Shown here piece by piece: positions 1-11,769 of a stretch of 64,000 nucleotides of DNA; position 1 is the first letter of the stretch, and every line of letters starts with the position of its first letter. The notes under the pieces are model-generated. The model did no database searches and was not told where the DNA came from. It saw only the letters and a list, made by a program, of their open reading frames with translations. The position numbers and the translations under genes are program-made. Origin of the DNA: Mortierella alpina (lineage: Eukaryota > Mortierellomycota > Mortierellomycetes > Mortierellales > Mortierellaceae); the NCBI GenBank assembly GCA_029449245.1, contig JANATF010000002.1, positions 1,178,001 to 1,242,000 on the forward strand. Reading direction: 5' to 3'.

Positions 1-1
1 G

Positions 2-493
2 ATCGAAGGAAACCGCGTCTACATGCCTTGTCTGTACGTCCTCAACAAGATTGATCAAATCTCAATTGAGGAGCTCGACCTTGTCAGTAAGATTCCTCAC
101 GCCGTCCCAATCTGTGCGCATCACGAGTGGAACTTTGACGAGCTGCTGGCAAAAGCCTGGGAATACCTCGACTTGGCACGAATCTACACGAAACCCAAAG
201 GACAACTGCCCGACTACTCCTCGCCTGTGGTCCTGCGGCGTGAGACAGCAACAATCGAAGGATTTTGTAACAATATTCACAAGGCCATTCTGCGTGAGCT
301 CAAATAGTAAGTTTCGGTTGCAGTTTTTTCAGCATATTGACTCTAATGACCTGTGAATGTACTAACAGTGCCTTTGCTGCTTGTTTACAGTGCTCTGGTC
401 TGGGGTTCATCAGCAAAGCATAACCCTCAAAAGGTCGGCAAGGAGCACGTCTTGGCCGATGAGGACGTGGTGCAGATTATTAAGAAGGTTTAA
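2..493 (+). CDS. RBG1: DRG1/RBG1-type developmentally regulated GTP-binding protein, C-terminal part (5' end cut by window)
   Basis: Only the C-terminal part is present, reading in frame from base 2. Two exons are visible: 2-306 and 391-493. The intron 307-390 starts GTAAGT and ends TTTACAG, splitting a Tyr codon. The protein contains [11 protein letters not shown] (the NKxD guanine-specificity motif, G4), then the TGS-domain stretch [17 protein letters not shown] and the terminal block [17 protein letters not shown]. These match DRG1 (yeast Rbg1) rather than DRG2, whose TGS region reads differently. DRG1 proteins are cytosolic translation-associated GTPases that pair with a DFRP/Tma46 partner and help stalled ribosomes. 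The stop TAA is at 491-493. Family assignment is confident; the N-terminal G1-G3 motifs lie outside the window. Confidence 0.93.
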
Positions 494-1281
494 GGATCAT
501 CTAGCGGGTTATATAGACAGAGAAAGGGTTTTGACATCGTGAATATAATGATTTCACGCATACCTTGAAGATCCGCAAGGATGGCTTTGACTTGATTGGC
601 GCTTCAGTGTGATGCCTCCGCTCAAGGGGAAGCGCTCCAGCCATTACTTTTATCAGTAGATGAACGTAACTGGCGTAACTGGCGTGAGGGACTTCACAAT
701 GCTGGAGGAGACGATGTAAGTTCCGAGTAGGGCGCCTTGCATAGTAGTGTGACAAATGCCAATAATTCGAAATCCATTCTACAAACGGACAGTCGTGAAG
801 CACCTTGCAGCCGAGGAGATCTACGCTGATCCGCCGTCGCCCATATTCCGCCAGAGTTGTCCTTTTCGCGGCCATTGCAATTGTTGAAAAGTGGTTTATT
901 CAAAGTCCTACGGCTTGAGGATTGGGGATGAGGAATAGGGGTATCCCAGTCTAGACTAAACCTGTTCTTTGAGGACACGGCGACGCTTGTGCCTCCTAAG
1001 CAAATGGGTTCAGGGAGACGTTGGGTTAGAGCGCGTTCAAGACGCGCGAAAAAAAAAATGATATGTGACGTTGCGTGAACTACAAAATCCTATTGGCGCT
1101 TCGCATCCTCCTGCAGCTTTCCATCATCCGTTGTCCACATCTTCCATCAATCGTCAGCAGGATCCCCTCAGCAGAAGATTGCAGCAGACGTCAGTTCTTT
1201 GGAAAGACAGCTCACACACGACCAGAGACACCACAGGAACGAGCGCACGCAGCTTCACATCATCATCCATAGCCAGTAAAG
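494..1281. other. Intergenic region between DRG1 and OST1
   Basis: This stretch of about 790 bases holds the 3' flank of the DRG1 gene and the promoter and leader of OST1. I see an A-rich run near 1048-1056 but no convincing open reading frame, RNA gene or clear TATA element. Short frames on both strands lack splice-consistent extensions. Confidence 0.5.
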
Positions 1282-3213
1282 ATGCGTTTCATCTCAAGCC
1301 AAGCCCTGGTGGCCATCGTGGCATCCCTGCTCTTGTCCTCAGCAGCATCCGCCCACGAGAACTGGTCCGATGAAGACACTCCCATCGTGCCACAGGTGCT
1401 CAAGATTACCAACCTGCTTCGCACTCTTGACCTCTCCAAACCGTTGGTCCGGGAGATCACCTCGGCTGCCGTGTTAAACATTGTGCAAGAGGACGTCAAC
1501 GAGTACTACTTCCCTGTTGATCAGGCTTACACCGCAAACTTCGCGCATATCTCGGCTGAAAACAGAAAGACCAAGGAAGTGTTAGAGGTGACAAAAGATC
1601 CCGAATTCGTTGATTCGTAAGTGGAAGCGTTGTCAGGGCACCAAGCGTGTATATTTCACGTCCTCTTTTTTTTCACTGACCTGTACTGACACTTCAGTTG
1701 CCTCCCTGTTTCCTTCTCTCTACATTGTGCTTGTTTTTGAACACGTTCAATAGCGAGTTTCAATACTACAAAATCAAATTCGCGACACCTTTGAAGCCTG
1801 GCGAAAAGGTCCAGATCACGGTCAAGACCTCCCTTACCAACATGATTCGTCCCTTCCCCACCCATGTCGGACAATTTGAACGCCAACAGTTTGTTTTCTT
1901 TGGAAACCCATTCGCTCTCACCGCGTACCCATCTGTCAAGCAAAAGACCACTGTCATGTAAGTTTTGTCCCGCCCCCTTCGCTATATTCAAGAGCCTCTG
2001 AGATACCTGCAATAGTGTTTACATTCTCTAATCCAAACGTTCTATTTCGCACACATTTCGACATGACTACGCATGGATCGACGAAAATAGTACACCCAAC
2101 AGCGTCGTGGAAGTCCACGAGCACCCCGCGGAGGGCGAGATGGCGATCAAGAACAACCAGGTCATTCTGGGACCCTACAGCAATCTGCAGGCATTGGAGC
2201 ACGGCATTTTTGAGGTCCAGTACCAGCTGACTGGACCTGTTCAACATATTCGCCATCTTCGCCGCGATATCGAAGTCTCGCAGTGGGGCAACAACCTCGC
2301 CGTGGAGGAGCACTATAGCTTTGTTAACAGGGGAGCAGAGTAGGTTGACGTGTACTTACTTTCCTATGGATGGCTATGAACGACATGGTTTTTTTTGTTA
2401 GAGCATCAGCCTTACTATGTGAACAACATCCTCTGCACATATAGCCTGAAGGGACATTTCAGCAGAATCGACTATCAGCGCAACCCAATGGGTGTCCGTG
2501 ATGGCAATGCTGTGTTGGCATTCCAGACGCAAGTTCCAAAACTCGCTCGTGACATCTACTTCCGTGACGAGATTGGCAACATTTCGACCTCGACTCTCAC
2601 GCCACAGCCCGATCACGTCCTTTTGACGATGAAGCCCCGCTTCCCACTCTTTGGAGGCTGGACGACGACTTGGTACATTGGTTACAATGCGCCTCTGGAT
2701 GGCTACTTGCGTCACATCCCAGACTCGGATCGATATATTCTCAAGGTTCCTGTTTATGTGCCCATGAAGGAGACGAGCCACGAGGAAGTTGACATCCGAG
2801 TCGTCCTGCCCGAGGGCGCCAAGTAAGATCATTTTTTCCTGCCTCTCTCCCTCCTTTTGAGATGTTTTCATGTTCTTGGTTCAGCTTCTAATATGCTATC
2901 GGAATATTGGTTAATTTATTTTAATATCTGCTCCAGGAACGTGAAGGTGCATGTGCCTTTTGAGGTAGAGTCAATCGAGCACTCGACCACAAAGACGTAC
3001 ATGGATAGCGTGGGACGTTACACTGTCAATATTCATGCCCAAAACTTGATTGAGGAGCATGCACAGGATATGTTGATCGAGTACGAGTTCTCAGCAGTAT
3101 CCTACCTCACCAAGCCCCTGGCAGCCGCAACCTTGCTGATGGCCATCTTTGCATCGTCCATGGTGCTCTCTCGACTGGATTTTAGAATCGGTGGATCGAC
3201 ATTGAAGAACTAG
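1282..3213 (+). CDS. OST1: Ribophorin I, oligosaccharyltransferase subunit OST1
   Basis: This is a subunit of the ER-membrane oligosaccharyltransferase that transfers the dolichol-linked glycan to Asn of nascent proteins. Predicted exons are 1282-1616, 1754-1957, 2091-2339, 2445-2822 and 2937-3213, giving 480 residues, close to yeast Ost1. Phases agree at every junction. Residues 1-24 form a signal peptide. Family blocks include RPFPTHVGQFERQQFVF, VSQWGNNLAVEEHYSF, GHFSRIDYQRN, RDEIGNIST and PRFPLFGGW. A hydrophobic segment (LAAATLLMAIFASSMVL) near the C-terminus is the single membrane anchor. The third intron ends at CATATAG (2442-2444), chosen because it restores the family motif LKGHFSR. 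It is convergent with the homocitrate synthase gene, and a UAP1 gene in the same window also feeds N-glycosylation. Family assignment is secure; the second and third acceptors are the least certain boundaries. Confidence 0.93.
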
Positions 3214-3485
3214 GGACTTGATGTCAAATTCTCCAACTAAAAACATGGTTCTTAACAGGGTGGGAGCGGACTCCTGGATGTCCGGCAGCGTAATAAAAAC
3301 GAAAAGCAATTGAATTGAAGATAGCACTTCGATATGACGAACGAGTGGTACTGTACATATAGAACAGCCATTGAAACGGCTGTCCTATCTTTTTGTTGTT
3401 TATTGAGAAAGGACATTCATGATTGGGGAAAAAAAAGAAGGCATAGAAAAAAAGAATGCAAAAATGATCGGATTTTTTTTATATT

Positions 3486-5043
3486 TTAGTTGGCTGCTAC
3501 TTCGGTCCCCTCCGCCACAACCAAGAGTTGCTCGATTGCAGAATGATCGCCGGCGACCTTGTAAGCGTGGAAATTCCTCAACAAACCATCAACGTCCTCC
3601 ATGCTCTGGTTCTTGATATCTGCCAAAGCCTTGATCTTTCCAGTAATAGCCTTGAGATCATCATCGGACAGGGCCAGACCCAGCTGCTCAGCACGGTTCT
3701 TGACAGCGTTCCAACCCGTGAGTCGATGTCCGATGGAGACATAGCGTGTCATACCAAAGACCTCGGGCTTGAGGATCTCGTAGGTGGCGGGGTTGTTGAG
3801 GATGGCCTTGGCGTGGATACCGGCCTTGTGGGTGAAGGCGCAGTAACCGGTGATGCAGTTGTTGAAGGGCACCTGGATCTCGACAGCATCTGCGATCAAG
3901 TTCTCGAGGTCGCGGAGCTTGTGGAGCTTGTACTTGTGGGCAACGTAGTCGGGGTCAACGGTGAACATGCGGGCGATCAGGTTTCCGATGGGCGTGATGC
4001 CGTTGCGCTCGCCAATGCCGAGGACCGAGGTGTCGATGTGTGTTGCTCCAGCCTCCAGGGCAGCGTATGCGTTGGCGGTCGCGCAGCCAGTGTCTAATTA
4101 AGATTTGGGTGTCACAAATGTGTGAGTGTGGGGGAAAGGGATCATGCAGGTCACAAAATTGATACGTCGATTTCGGGATTATCAAAGGCTGTGACAGTGA
4201 ATCAGGAGCCTCTTATCCAATCACCAATCGCGATTAGCCTGAAATGCATAAAGAAAAAAAAAAAAAAAAAGGCGCAGAAGACTCACCATTATGGAAGTGG
4301 CACTCAATGTCCGTGGTGGGCTTCAAGACCGAGCGCAGGGTCTTGACAAGGTCGTACACCTGCCGAGGGTTGGCGCATCCCACCGTGTCTGCGATACCGA
4401 CGCGGTTGACTCCCAGCTGGTCAACGGCCTTGTACAGGTTCAGGAGATCGACCAGATCTGACCGGAAAGAGTCCTCGGATGAGAAGCGGACCTCAAGGCC
4501 CTTGGACTTGACATAATTGATGACCTCGGTCGCATCTTTGATGATGCGCTCCATGTCTTTTCCGTGGCTGAATTCACGAAGATACGAGCTATATAACCAT
4601 TCGTAAATCTGTTTAGTACAGTGCTAATAGACAGAGCAAGTGAACGATGAAAACACCTTGCATGGGCCTTACCTAGTACCGATGACAACATCGAGTCCAT
4701 CTACTCCGGTTTCACAGGCGATGCGGGCATCGTCCATGTGGCACCGTACGTGGGTAAGGATCTTGGCCTTGAGCCCAAGGTTGGCAATGGCTATGCAGTC
4801 CAGTCGAGACTGCTCCGAGGCTGCGGGCGAGGTCAGTTCGATGTACTCGACTCCAAAGTCATCGAGTGCCTTGGCGATCTCAATCTTCTTGGCGGTGTCG
4901 AAGAAAGCGTTGGCGAACTGCTCGCCCTCACGAAGTGTTGATTCGATGATGGACCAGTTTGTGAGGCGCGAAAGCGAGTCTGTGAACTTGGGTGCATACG
5001 GGCTCGAGGAGACGTTTGCAATGGGAGCGGCGTGTGGTGGCAT
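3486..5043 (-). CDS. LYS20: Homocitrate synthase (lysine biosynthesis, alpha-aminoadipate pathway)
   Basis: It condenses acetyl-CoA with 2-oxoglutarate to homocitrate, the first committed step of fungal lysine synthesis. Exons on the minus strand are 5043-4673, 4588-4287 and 4093-3486, giving 426 residues, near yeast Lys20/21. The DRE-TIM metallolyase signature [14 protein letters not shown] lies near residue 35. [16 protein letters not shown] and the metal-binding HFHND...TGCA region follow, then [15 protein letters not shown] and the HKAGIHAKA motif. The first Met used ([10 protein letters not shown]) follows a leader with other in-frame Mets at 5067 and beyond; the chosen one gives family length. 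A 16-base A tract sits in intron 2. A TATA-like element lies about 225 bases upstream. Lys20 and Lys21 cannot be told apart here. No targeting signal is evident; yeast enzymes are largely nuclear. Confidence 0.95.
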
Positions 5044-5266
5044 GATGAGAGTGTGTGGAGGTATGACTATAATAAAAGTACTGTTTGCTCGTTCTGCAAT
5101 TGGGATAGTGAGGTATGCTGCTGGCAGAGAGGTGGAAGGTGAGAGGATGATGTTGGCTAGGCAAATAGATGGGTGGGCCGAATAGCGAATCTGATCAGCT
5201 ATGAGTTGTGCGAGTGGTACGAAGGTGGAGAAGGAAAGGAGTAAAGAGACAAGAAACATGGAGCCA

Positions 5267-5273
5267 TTTTATA
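5267..5273 (-). promoter_or_regulatory. TATA-like box of the homocitrate synthase gene
   Basis: On the minus strand these bases read TATAAAA. The element lies about 225 bases upstream of the chosen start codon, with a leader between. Position and sequence fit a core promoter; no expression evidence is available. Confidence 0.4.
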
Positions 5274-5279
5274 GCCAAC

Positions 5280-8200
5280 GGTGTGTGGTGGTGTCTCTGA
5301 TTGTTTTCATGTGCTTGGCCTTGACTGCTGCCTGCTGCTGAGATGTGTCTAGGATATGTATGCAGCGTGTATGCGTTGTAAGTGCGCCATATACGAAATG
5401 TGCGCTAAAAAGCCGAGAGGGGGGTTAGATGGCCGAGATATGATATGCATCATATCGAGGTGGATCTGAGGCGTCCAAAATTCTTCAGATCGATTACCCG
5501 CGCTGATAGGGATCGATCGCGGCTCAAGAAGGTTGTCACATTTTTTTGTAATTTCATTAGCCTGTGCGCTCCCATATGATTCCCTCTGCACCAAAACCGA
5601 ACTTTAACACTGTTGTTTGCTGGAGAACACTGGTGTCTGTCTACCTTGAGTTGAGATGCGATAATCGGCCTAAAAAAAAATGTTGCATGCATGTGGTCAG
5701 GTTCCACATCGTGGTACCCCCCGCTTCCCTTCCCATTCGTCCTCTCTACAATAAAGAATATAAAAAGGGCGCTTCGCCCAATTGTTCCTCCTCCGCGTCC
5801 AACAGCTGGCTCTCTACCATGTTTTGCAGGGTAATGCAGGTATATTCACTATCTTTCATAGAGCCATCGTCGAGTTGAGTTGCAATATATCATCAACCAG
5901 CCTTGCGCTTTGTCCTAGCCTCATATGATTGTTGCGAACGCAAACATTATAAATGCATCGATCGGATTGACCGACCTCATACCTAAGGCGAACGAGACTA
6001 GTTAGTAAAGAGGAAGGAGTGAGGCTGAAGACGCTGGGACATCAGCCACGGCGATAGGATAGGAAACTCACCTCTCCCATCAGCAAGTCTCTAAACTTGC
6101 CGCTTTTGTCGGCAACGCTACGGCCCACGGTCTAACATGAATTATGGCAGCCTTGCTTTGGTTAAAGGGGCGTATTTCCTGCCATGATCTTGATGCGTTG
6201 TGTTCATCCTCGTCTAGCTTGAATAAGATCTGGCACACCTTGACTAACCTGGTCTCCTCGGTGCTGAAAGACAAATCAACATGAGGTACAGGTGTCTTGC
6301 TGAGGCCTACTCTCTACTTGAAGATGACTATATATGGTCGACGTGTGTTCGAGACGTGTCGCCAAGTATCCTGGCGATTGAAGGTTCAGATGTTTCTGCA
6401 CTCGAGCGAGCGGATTTACGAGATTTGTCTCATACGCCATCAAAACGACATCCTCATCGCGTGTTTTCCGGCTCTACAGTAGCGTCCGCTGTATCTCGCT
6501 TGTCGTATGCAGCAGTTGGACTGTCCATATGCTTCACCAACGCCTAGAAAAGGCTTTGACCTTTTTGCAGACGTTTGAAATCGGTTTCCTAGGCTAGCGC
6601 TTCGTCGATTGAAAGATGCTCCGCCTTGAATGTGACGATATAAAGCTGTAGTGTGCTCAAGTCAGTAATCCTCATGTTAACGTCTAACGTGGTGGCACGG
6701 TGGCTCAGAGCGCCTCTGCCGACGGCTGAATAGAAATTCGAGAGGATCGTGGTTTTGTTCATTGTGGCAAACTTGTACTTGGATCCAACAGCATAATATA
6801 TCAACTGACCAAGATTCGTCCTTCTTGTCTGCCTGATGTGTCCAGTACTGCAGCTTTCGAGGTCCTCTTCTCGGAGAACCAGATCGTCCCTGCAGTGCCT
6901 TCAGCGTGTCAACTCTACACATGTAGATAATTTCGGTCTATTAAAATATAGAGTAAAGGCAAAGACTGGCGACAGCGTTGGCAGGTAAGAGACTCGCGTC
7001 GAAGTATGACACTCGTGTTTGCCGAGAAACTCAAAAGTTGATATTCCCTTTGCTACCTCAAACGCTGCCTTTCTTTCACCCTTGGCGATGCTAAATGCAG
7101 TGGCGGTGGGGGTTTTCCCTACATGAAAATGGAGTTCATCGTGTAAATAAGGAAGAGTCAAGAAAATTATATGATTTGTCGTCGTGACTGATGGACGTTT
7201 TCGTTTACTGACGGTGTGGATATTGAGAACGCACAATCGAGCCCTGACGAGCGGAGGGTCATGGGGTGAATGGCACCGAATGGAATCTCTTTCGGTAGCG
7301 AGAAGACGTTTTTCTATCCGAGTCGAGTTCTGTGCCTAATGTCAGTCAGGATCGCTTCTCGATGAGAGACTGGATACAGTCGTGCCGGATCCAGGTTAAA
7401 GATCCACTCGTTATCCACAAGTGATCCGCAGGTCGTCGTGGGTAGATTGCACTTTACTCTTAGCATCTACTAGATTATCCTACCACTCTGTCTACTGTTC
7501 CTGAAAAGCACGGCTGATACTTATGGTCCCCACTTCGTACGCGCTCTCGCCGGGCTATCCCACGTATGTCACGGGGAAATTGAGTGAAGTGCCCAGGCCA
7601 CGTTTCCTGAGAACAAAGATCTGATGGCTCAAATCTTCAAAAACCAGATAGCAAAGCATTGAGCCGCAACGAGCCATCCTCCTCCGGAACGACCTTCTAT
7701 TCGTCTGCAGCATTGCATCTCACAACGATGCGAATTGTAATGAGCCATTTTCATGGTCCTCACATACCCTGGTGAGGTGTAGATAAGTAAGCGGGACGAA
7801 GTAAGGCACAATCAAGTCCATCAATGTGCCTTGACAAGCCCTTTTTAGACTTATACGAGCATTTGCAGAGATAGAACAGGATGCTGGGGATCGCGGCTAC
7901 TTTTTGTAAAGACATCTTGCTTGAAGCTCGAGGCAGGAGTATTGTGTAGATGAACAGATTTCGATAATTGACCCTGGCCAGCTGTCGAGAAACCTCGAGA
8001 TCGAGAGGCGGTGGCAGTGGATGAGTGCGGCGCGGAAAGAAGAGAGGCGACAGATGCATTAAAGACAGGAGTGCCCTGCAGCGCATCGATCCTTCGTCGC
8101 CTGGATCGTTCCAGAGAACAGACACAAAGACACAAAAAGGGCGGTATTTTGTGTGTACGTTTCTCACTCCCTCTTCTCCCGTCCCTTTTCATCTCCATTG

Positions 8201-8386
8201 CCCATTCGCCTCCCTCCATCTCCACAGCAGCATCGCTCGCCTCCTTCCTCCTCTCCTTCTCCTACTCATTACTCTCTAGACTCGATTGCATCCCCACATC
8301 CGTCTTGCATTCAAGCTGCATGGGAATAACTCATCTCCCAACTTCTATATCCCACCCTCCAGCCAGCACAGTCACACTTTGCGTCG
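5280..8386. other. 3.1 kb stretch with no intact gene; contains an annexin-like relic
   Basis: Apart from the minus-strand annexin-like remains at 6072-6912, I find no frame here that combines length, splice signals and recognisable motifs. The plus-strand frame 6281-6547 (88 codons) overlaps the relic antisense and is probably noise. The last 250 bases (about 8160-8300) are strongly pyrimidine-rich, which is typical of promoters in this window and fits the promoter of the downstream SPX gene. No tRNA-like B box was found. Confidence 0.5.
6072..6912 (-). pseudogene. Decayed annexin-like gene (repeats recognisable, frame broken)
   Basis: Read on the minus strand, one frame from 6912 gives REEDLESCSTGHIRQ, then YSAVGRGALSHRATTLDV and LQLYIVTFKAEHLSIDEAL. 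It continues with LVKHMDSPTAAYDKRDTAD. Each piece resembles part of annexin repeats: the GTDExxLI region, the Ixx(A)FKxxxxxxLEEAL helix, and the inter-repeat PxxYDA segment. That frame has stops at 6591-6589, 6546-6544 and 6456-6454. A second frame then gives RKTRDEDVVLMAYETNLHRG (6473-6420 plus 6263-6249) and TVGRSVADKSGKFRDLLMGE (6131-6072). The last carries the annexin-like SGxFxxLL signature, and these pieces have plausible splice signals. About 20 residues with the expected GTDE motif seem deleted at the frame change. I infer a pseudogene; a live gene with unusual splicing is less likely. The match rests on motif memory, not on an alignment. Confidence 0.45.
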
Positions 8387-11159
8387 ATGAAGTTTGCCAA
8401 GCAGCTCGGTCTTCGGAGCATACCCAGCTGGGCACCCTACTATCTTGACTACAAGTCTCTGAAGCAGTACATCAAGACTTCGTTCAAGGACTTTGCTGGT
8501 ATACGAATGGATAATCAGCTTTGAAAAACGTGCTTGATAGTGCCGTTTCTCACTACGTATTCTCACTTCCGTATGCCCGTGGTGCAGCGCCCTTGCAGCC
8601 GCTGGTGAGCCTGGATCACGTTGATCCAGAGCCCCAGGAAACCCCCAAGTCTGAGCAGGGTGCCGTTGAGGATGCAATCGCTGACACTGAGGCTACAGAT
8701 CAAGAGGAGCAGGACCCCCAAGGCTCTCTGACCACAACTACAACCACAGAACTACAAGCTGTTTCTGAGGCCGGTGTCGACGATGAGGATACCAAGAAAC
8801 ACAACGGCACCACCTCCTCTGATGATGAAGCCGCTCGTCAGGAGAGCTTGAATGCCATTGTCGAGGGTTTCAGGTCCCTTCTGTGGGCTGAGCTGGAAAA
8901 AGTCAACGCGCGTTACGAAGCCCAGGAGCGCGTTGCGAGTCATAACATTGAGCGCTTGAGCTCGAGCGTACGTGCGCTGGTTCTTGTCATTTCTCGGTCA
9001 AATAAGATATCAGATGAGGGGGTGTTAACTAGGTCACAGCGTGTTCTTTTTTTCCTAACAGTGGCGAGCAAACTTTACCCCTGCGCAACTGAAGCAATGG
9101 TACGTGAATGTGCAATGCCCTTTGAACTGACATAGAAACACCACTCATGCTCGATCCACTGCTGCCCATATGATATTAGGCGCAGTGATCTCACGGTCCT
9201 CATCCTGAACCTTGAGTATCTTCTTGAGTTCAGCAAAACGAACATCACTGGATTCAAAAAGATCATCAAGAAGTTTGACAAGCACTATCGCAGCTGTCAC
9301 CCGACGGCTCATCCCTCGGTCACAACATCGCCAGTCCCAGACTTGGAGCGCCACAGTAATGGTCATCAACATGATGCCACTAATGCGATCACATATCTTG
9401 GGTCGTCTGTTGAATCCGAAGGCGCTGGCCCTCTGTCAATGTTCAATGCACTTGGGATCCACGGGCGCAGCACACCGACAATCTACCTGCCCAGTAGCTA
9501 TCCTGAACCAGCTTCAAGTCTCCATCCCCAGGAACCGTTCATTCGCCATGTGCACTCGCCTAACACTCATGCAAAGAGTGTGTTTTATCACAATTATTAC
9601 GTTGGCGTCTCTGCGCTGAGTCTCGAGTTTTGGAAGATGGTGACTGAAAAGACGTTTGCCAAGAGCGAGAAGGACGAGCGTCTTCTGGCAGAGGCTAGGA
9701 TTGTATGTCCTTGATGATGGTGAAACGTGTTGCTCTTCGACAACATATACCATAGGTTTTGTGGAACATACTAACCCTCTTTGTGTCTCTCTGAAAGCTA
9801 TGGCGAAAACGAACTCCATTAAGACCGGAACATGTGTCGCCAGTTCCTCTGAGCGTCGATCCCAAGGATTATCCAGTATGGGATGACTTGGACCTGGAAA
9901 GCCTTCCCTCCGGCCGATTGACTCGACTCTGGATTGTCCTTGCAGAGGATGCAATGAGCACACCTATCCGTGTGCCTGTCATTGTTGCCAAGGGTGTTCG
10001 ATCTGGGCCTGTTGTTGGTCTTGTACGTTTCAGAATAAGCACTTTTTGCTGACTCTTCATAAGGCTTTGAGGGGTTTGACAACCACACTGACACTTCCTG
10101 ACTGCAATTTATAGACAGCTGCGTTGCATGGTAACGAATTGAATGGCATCCCGCTGACCCATCGTTTGGTACTTCAAGAGATCCAGTGCCAGGCTTTACA
10201 TGGCACAGTGGTCGCAGTGCCTGTTGCTAATGTCCCTGGATACTTGGCTCAGCAGCGAGGTTTTTCAGATGGCACGGATCTTAACCGATTGATGCCAGGG
10301 TGAGTCTTCGTGAAGGAACCCTTAGTGTGCATCTGAAGCTTATGGAAAGTTCAACAGGCAGTACTGATGCTGCTCATTTAACTGCTATAATTCTAGAAAG
10401 AAGAACGGGACAACGTCGCAGGTGTATTCGTACAACCTGATGACCAGGATTATTCGCCATTTTACACATTTAATCGATCTTCACACAGCTTCGAAGGGCC
10501 GTGTCAACTCGCTCTATGTCCGCGCCAATATGCAAAACCCCACTACTCGACACATGGCACGACTCCAAAATCCGCAGATTATCGTGCACAACACCTCGCC
10601 TGATGGATCTTTGCGCGGAGCTGCCATGTCTCAGTACAACGTCCCAGCCATCACAGTAGAAATTGGGGATCCCGCTCGATTCCAAAAACGGTTTGTCAAG
10701 AGCGCTATCCTGGGAGTCACCAATATTTTGAGTCATCTCAAGATGGTAGAGGATGAGCATGAAGTTCAGGATTACGACCCTGTTGTATGCGCCAAGAGTG
10801 TAAGTGATGAAATATCAAAGAGTCGCATACCATTACCTTTCTTGACGACGGTGTACTTGATATTGATGTCTGATGTATGCTCTTTGAATGCACCCTTCTA
10901 CCAGTACTGGATCTTTACTAGGGGCGGTGGTATCTTGAATGTTTTACCGGATGTCAACACTTGGGTTCGCAAGGGCGAACTAATTGCAACTTTGCACAAC
11001 ATCTTTGGCCAGGAGGAGCACCGTTACTTTGCACCTGAGGATGGCATTGTTGTGGGCAAATCAGTGGACCCAGTTTGCCAATCCGGCTGTCGTATCTTAC
11101 ATCTTGGAGTAGTCAGCGATCGATTCCCCGAAGGCAAGATGGACGATGGACACCTGTAG
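8387..11159 (+). CDS. SPX domain fused to a zinc-dependent succinylglutamate desuccinylase/aspartoacylase-like hydrolase
   Basis: Predicted exons: 8387-8498, 8588-8967, 9062-9099, 9180-9702, 9798-10022, 10115-10299, 10397-10799 and 10905-11159 (706 residues). The N-terminus MKFAKQLGLRSIPSWAPYY begins a standard SPX domain. The acidic linker at about 40-110 and a helical stretch lead to FKKIIKKFDKHYRSC (near 215-230), the Lys-rich helix that binds inositol pyrophosphates in SPX proteins. The C-terminal half is an M14-like deacylase: HGNE (H431, E434) and LIDLHT (H517) are the expected zinc ligands. DLNRLMPG (R484) is the substrate-site motif, TVEIGD (E576) the catalytic Glu, and a terminal beta-rich domain (from about 623) completes the fold. 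Such enzymes cleave N-acyl amino acids; the substrate here is unknown. The last intron (105 bases, no stop) could be retained in frame. I infer a phosphate-status-regulated hydrolase; whether it is one protein should be confirmed from transcripts. Confidence 0.85.
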
Positions 11160-11769
11160 ATTTTAGCTGAACTGTCATTGCTGAAACGGTAGAGCTGAAT
11201 CTCGTATATACAGGACGTTTCCAAAAATAAGTGCTGGTTTCGTAGCGCTACTTACCCCTGATCACTGAAACTACCTCCCGGTCACTGTATCTTGAGTCTG
11301 CTCAGGCACGATCTTGCCACAAACACTAGTGCGACATCACACGACTTTTCCTCCACTTCCATCGCGCATCGCGATCCCACCAGAGCATGAGTACCGTTGA
11401 GGTACTTACAGTCATCACGTATTTTCCGCGTGTACATTGGCCTAGGTCATCAAGTCCCATAGATCACAAGGACTTGAGAGTAGTGTCCGCTAATAAGATA
11501 TCGAGTTCAAAGAACGTGGAGGAATCTCCCACTGAACCGTCAGCTAGCCTATCAAAGCATGGCATAAAAGAGCGCTCGGACCTTGATGAGAGAGATTCGC
11601 CTCTTTTCCTTGCTTTCCTCCTTTTTCCTTTCCACTGCACCCACGCTCCTTGGTAAGTCCAACCGCGTTGTACGAACTATCTGAGTGGGTTTCAAGTACG
11701 GCATGTACGTTGTTTCTAATTGACGGTTCTCTTTCCTTCGATCTAGTTTTCTACCTCAACTCATCTACC
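11160..11769 (+). other. Spacer, promoter and 5' leader (with probable leader intron) of the arsenate reductase gene
   Basis: No coding region is supported. A strong donor GTAAGT at 11653 and an acceptor ATCTAG ending at 11746 define a likely intron in the 5' untranslated region, 24 bases before the start codon. A pyrimidine-rich stretch lies at 11600-11645 just before the donor. The neighbouring ACR3 gene has the same arrangement, a leader intron placed immediately before an uninterrupted coding region. Confidence 0.55.

Noticed and set aside
3528-4097. 189-codon plus-strand frame opposite homocitrate synthase exon 3
   Set aside because: The minus-strand reading is an unmistakable HCS domain; the plus frame is Val/Leu/Gly/Asp-rich shadow sequence.
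6680-6780. Possible tRNA-like segment (GGTGGCACGGTGGCTCAGAGCG...)
   Set aside because: There is no pairing acceptor stem or GGTTCGAATCC-type B box; the bases are explained by the annexin relic on the other strand. No tRNA or rRNA gene was found anywhere in the window.
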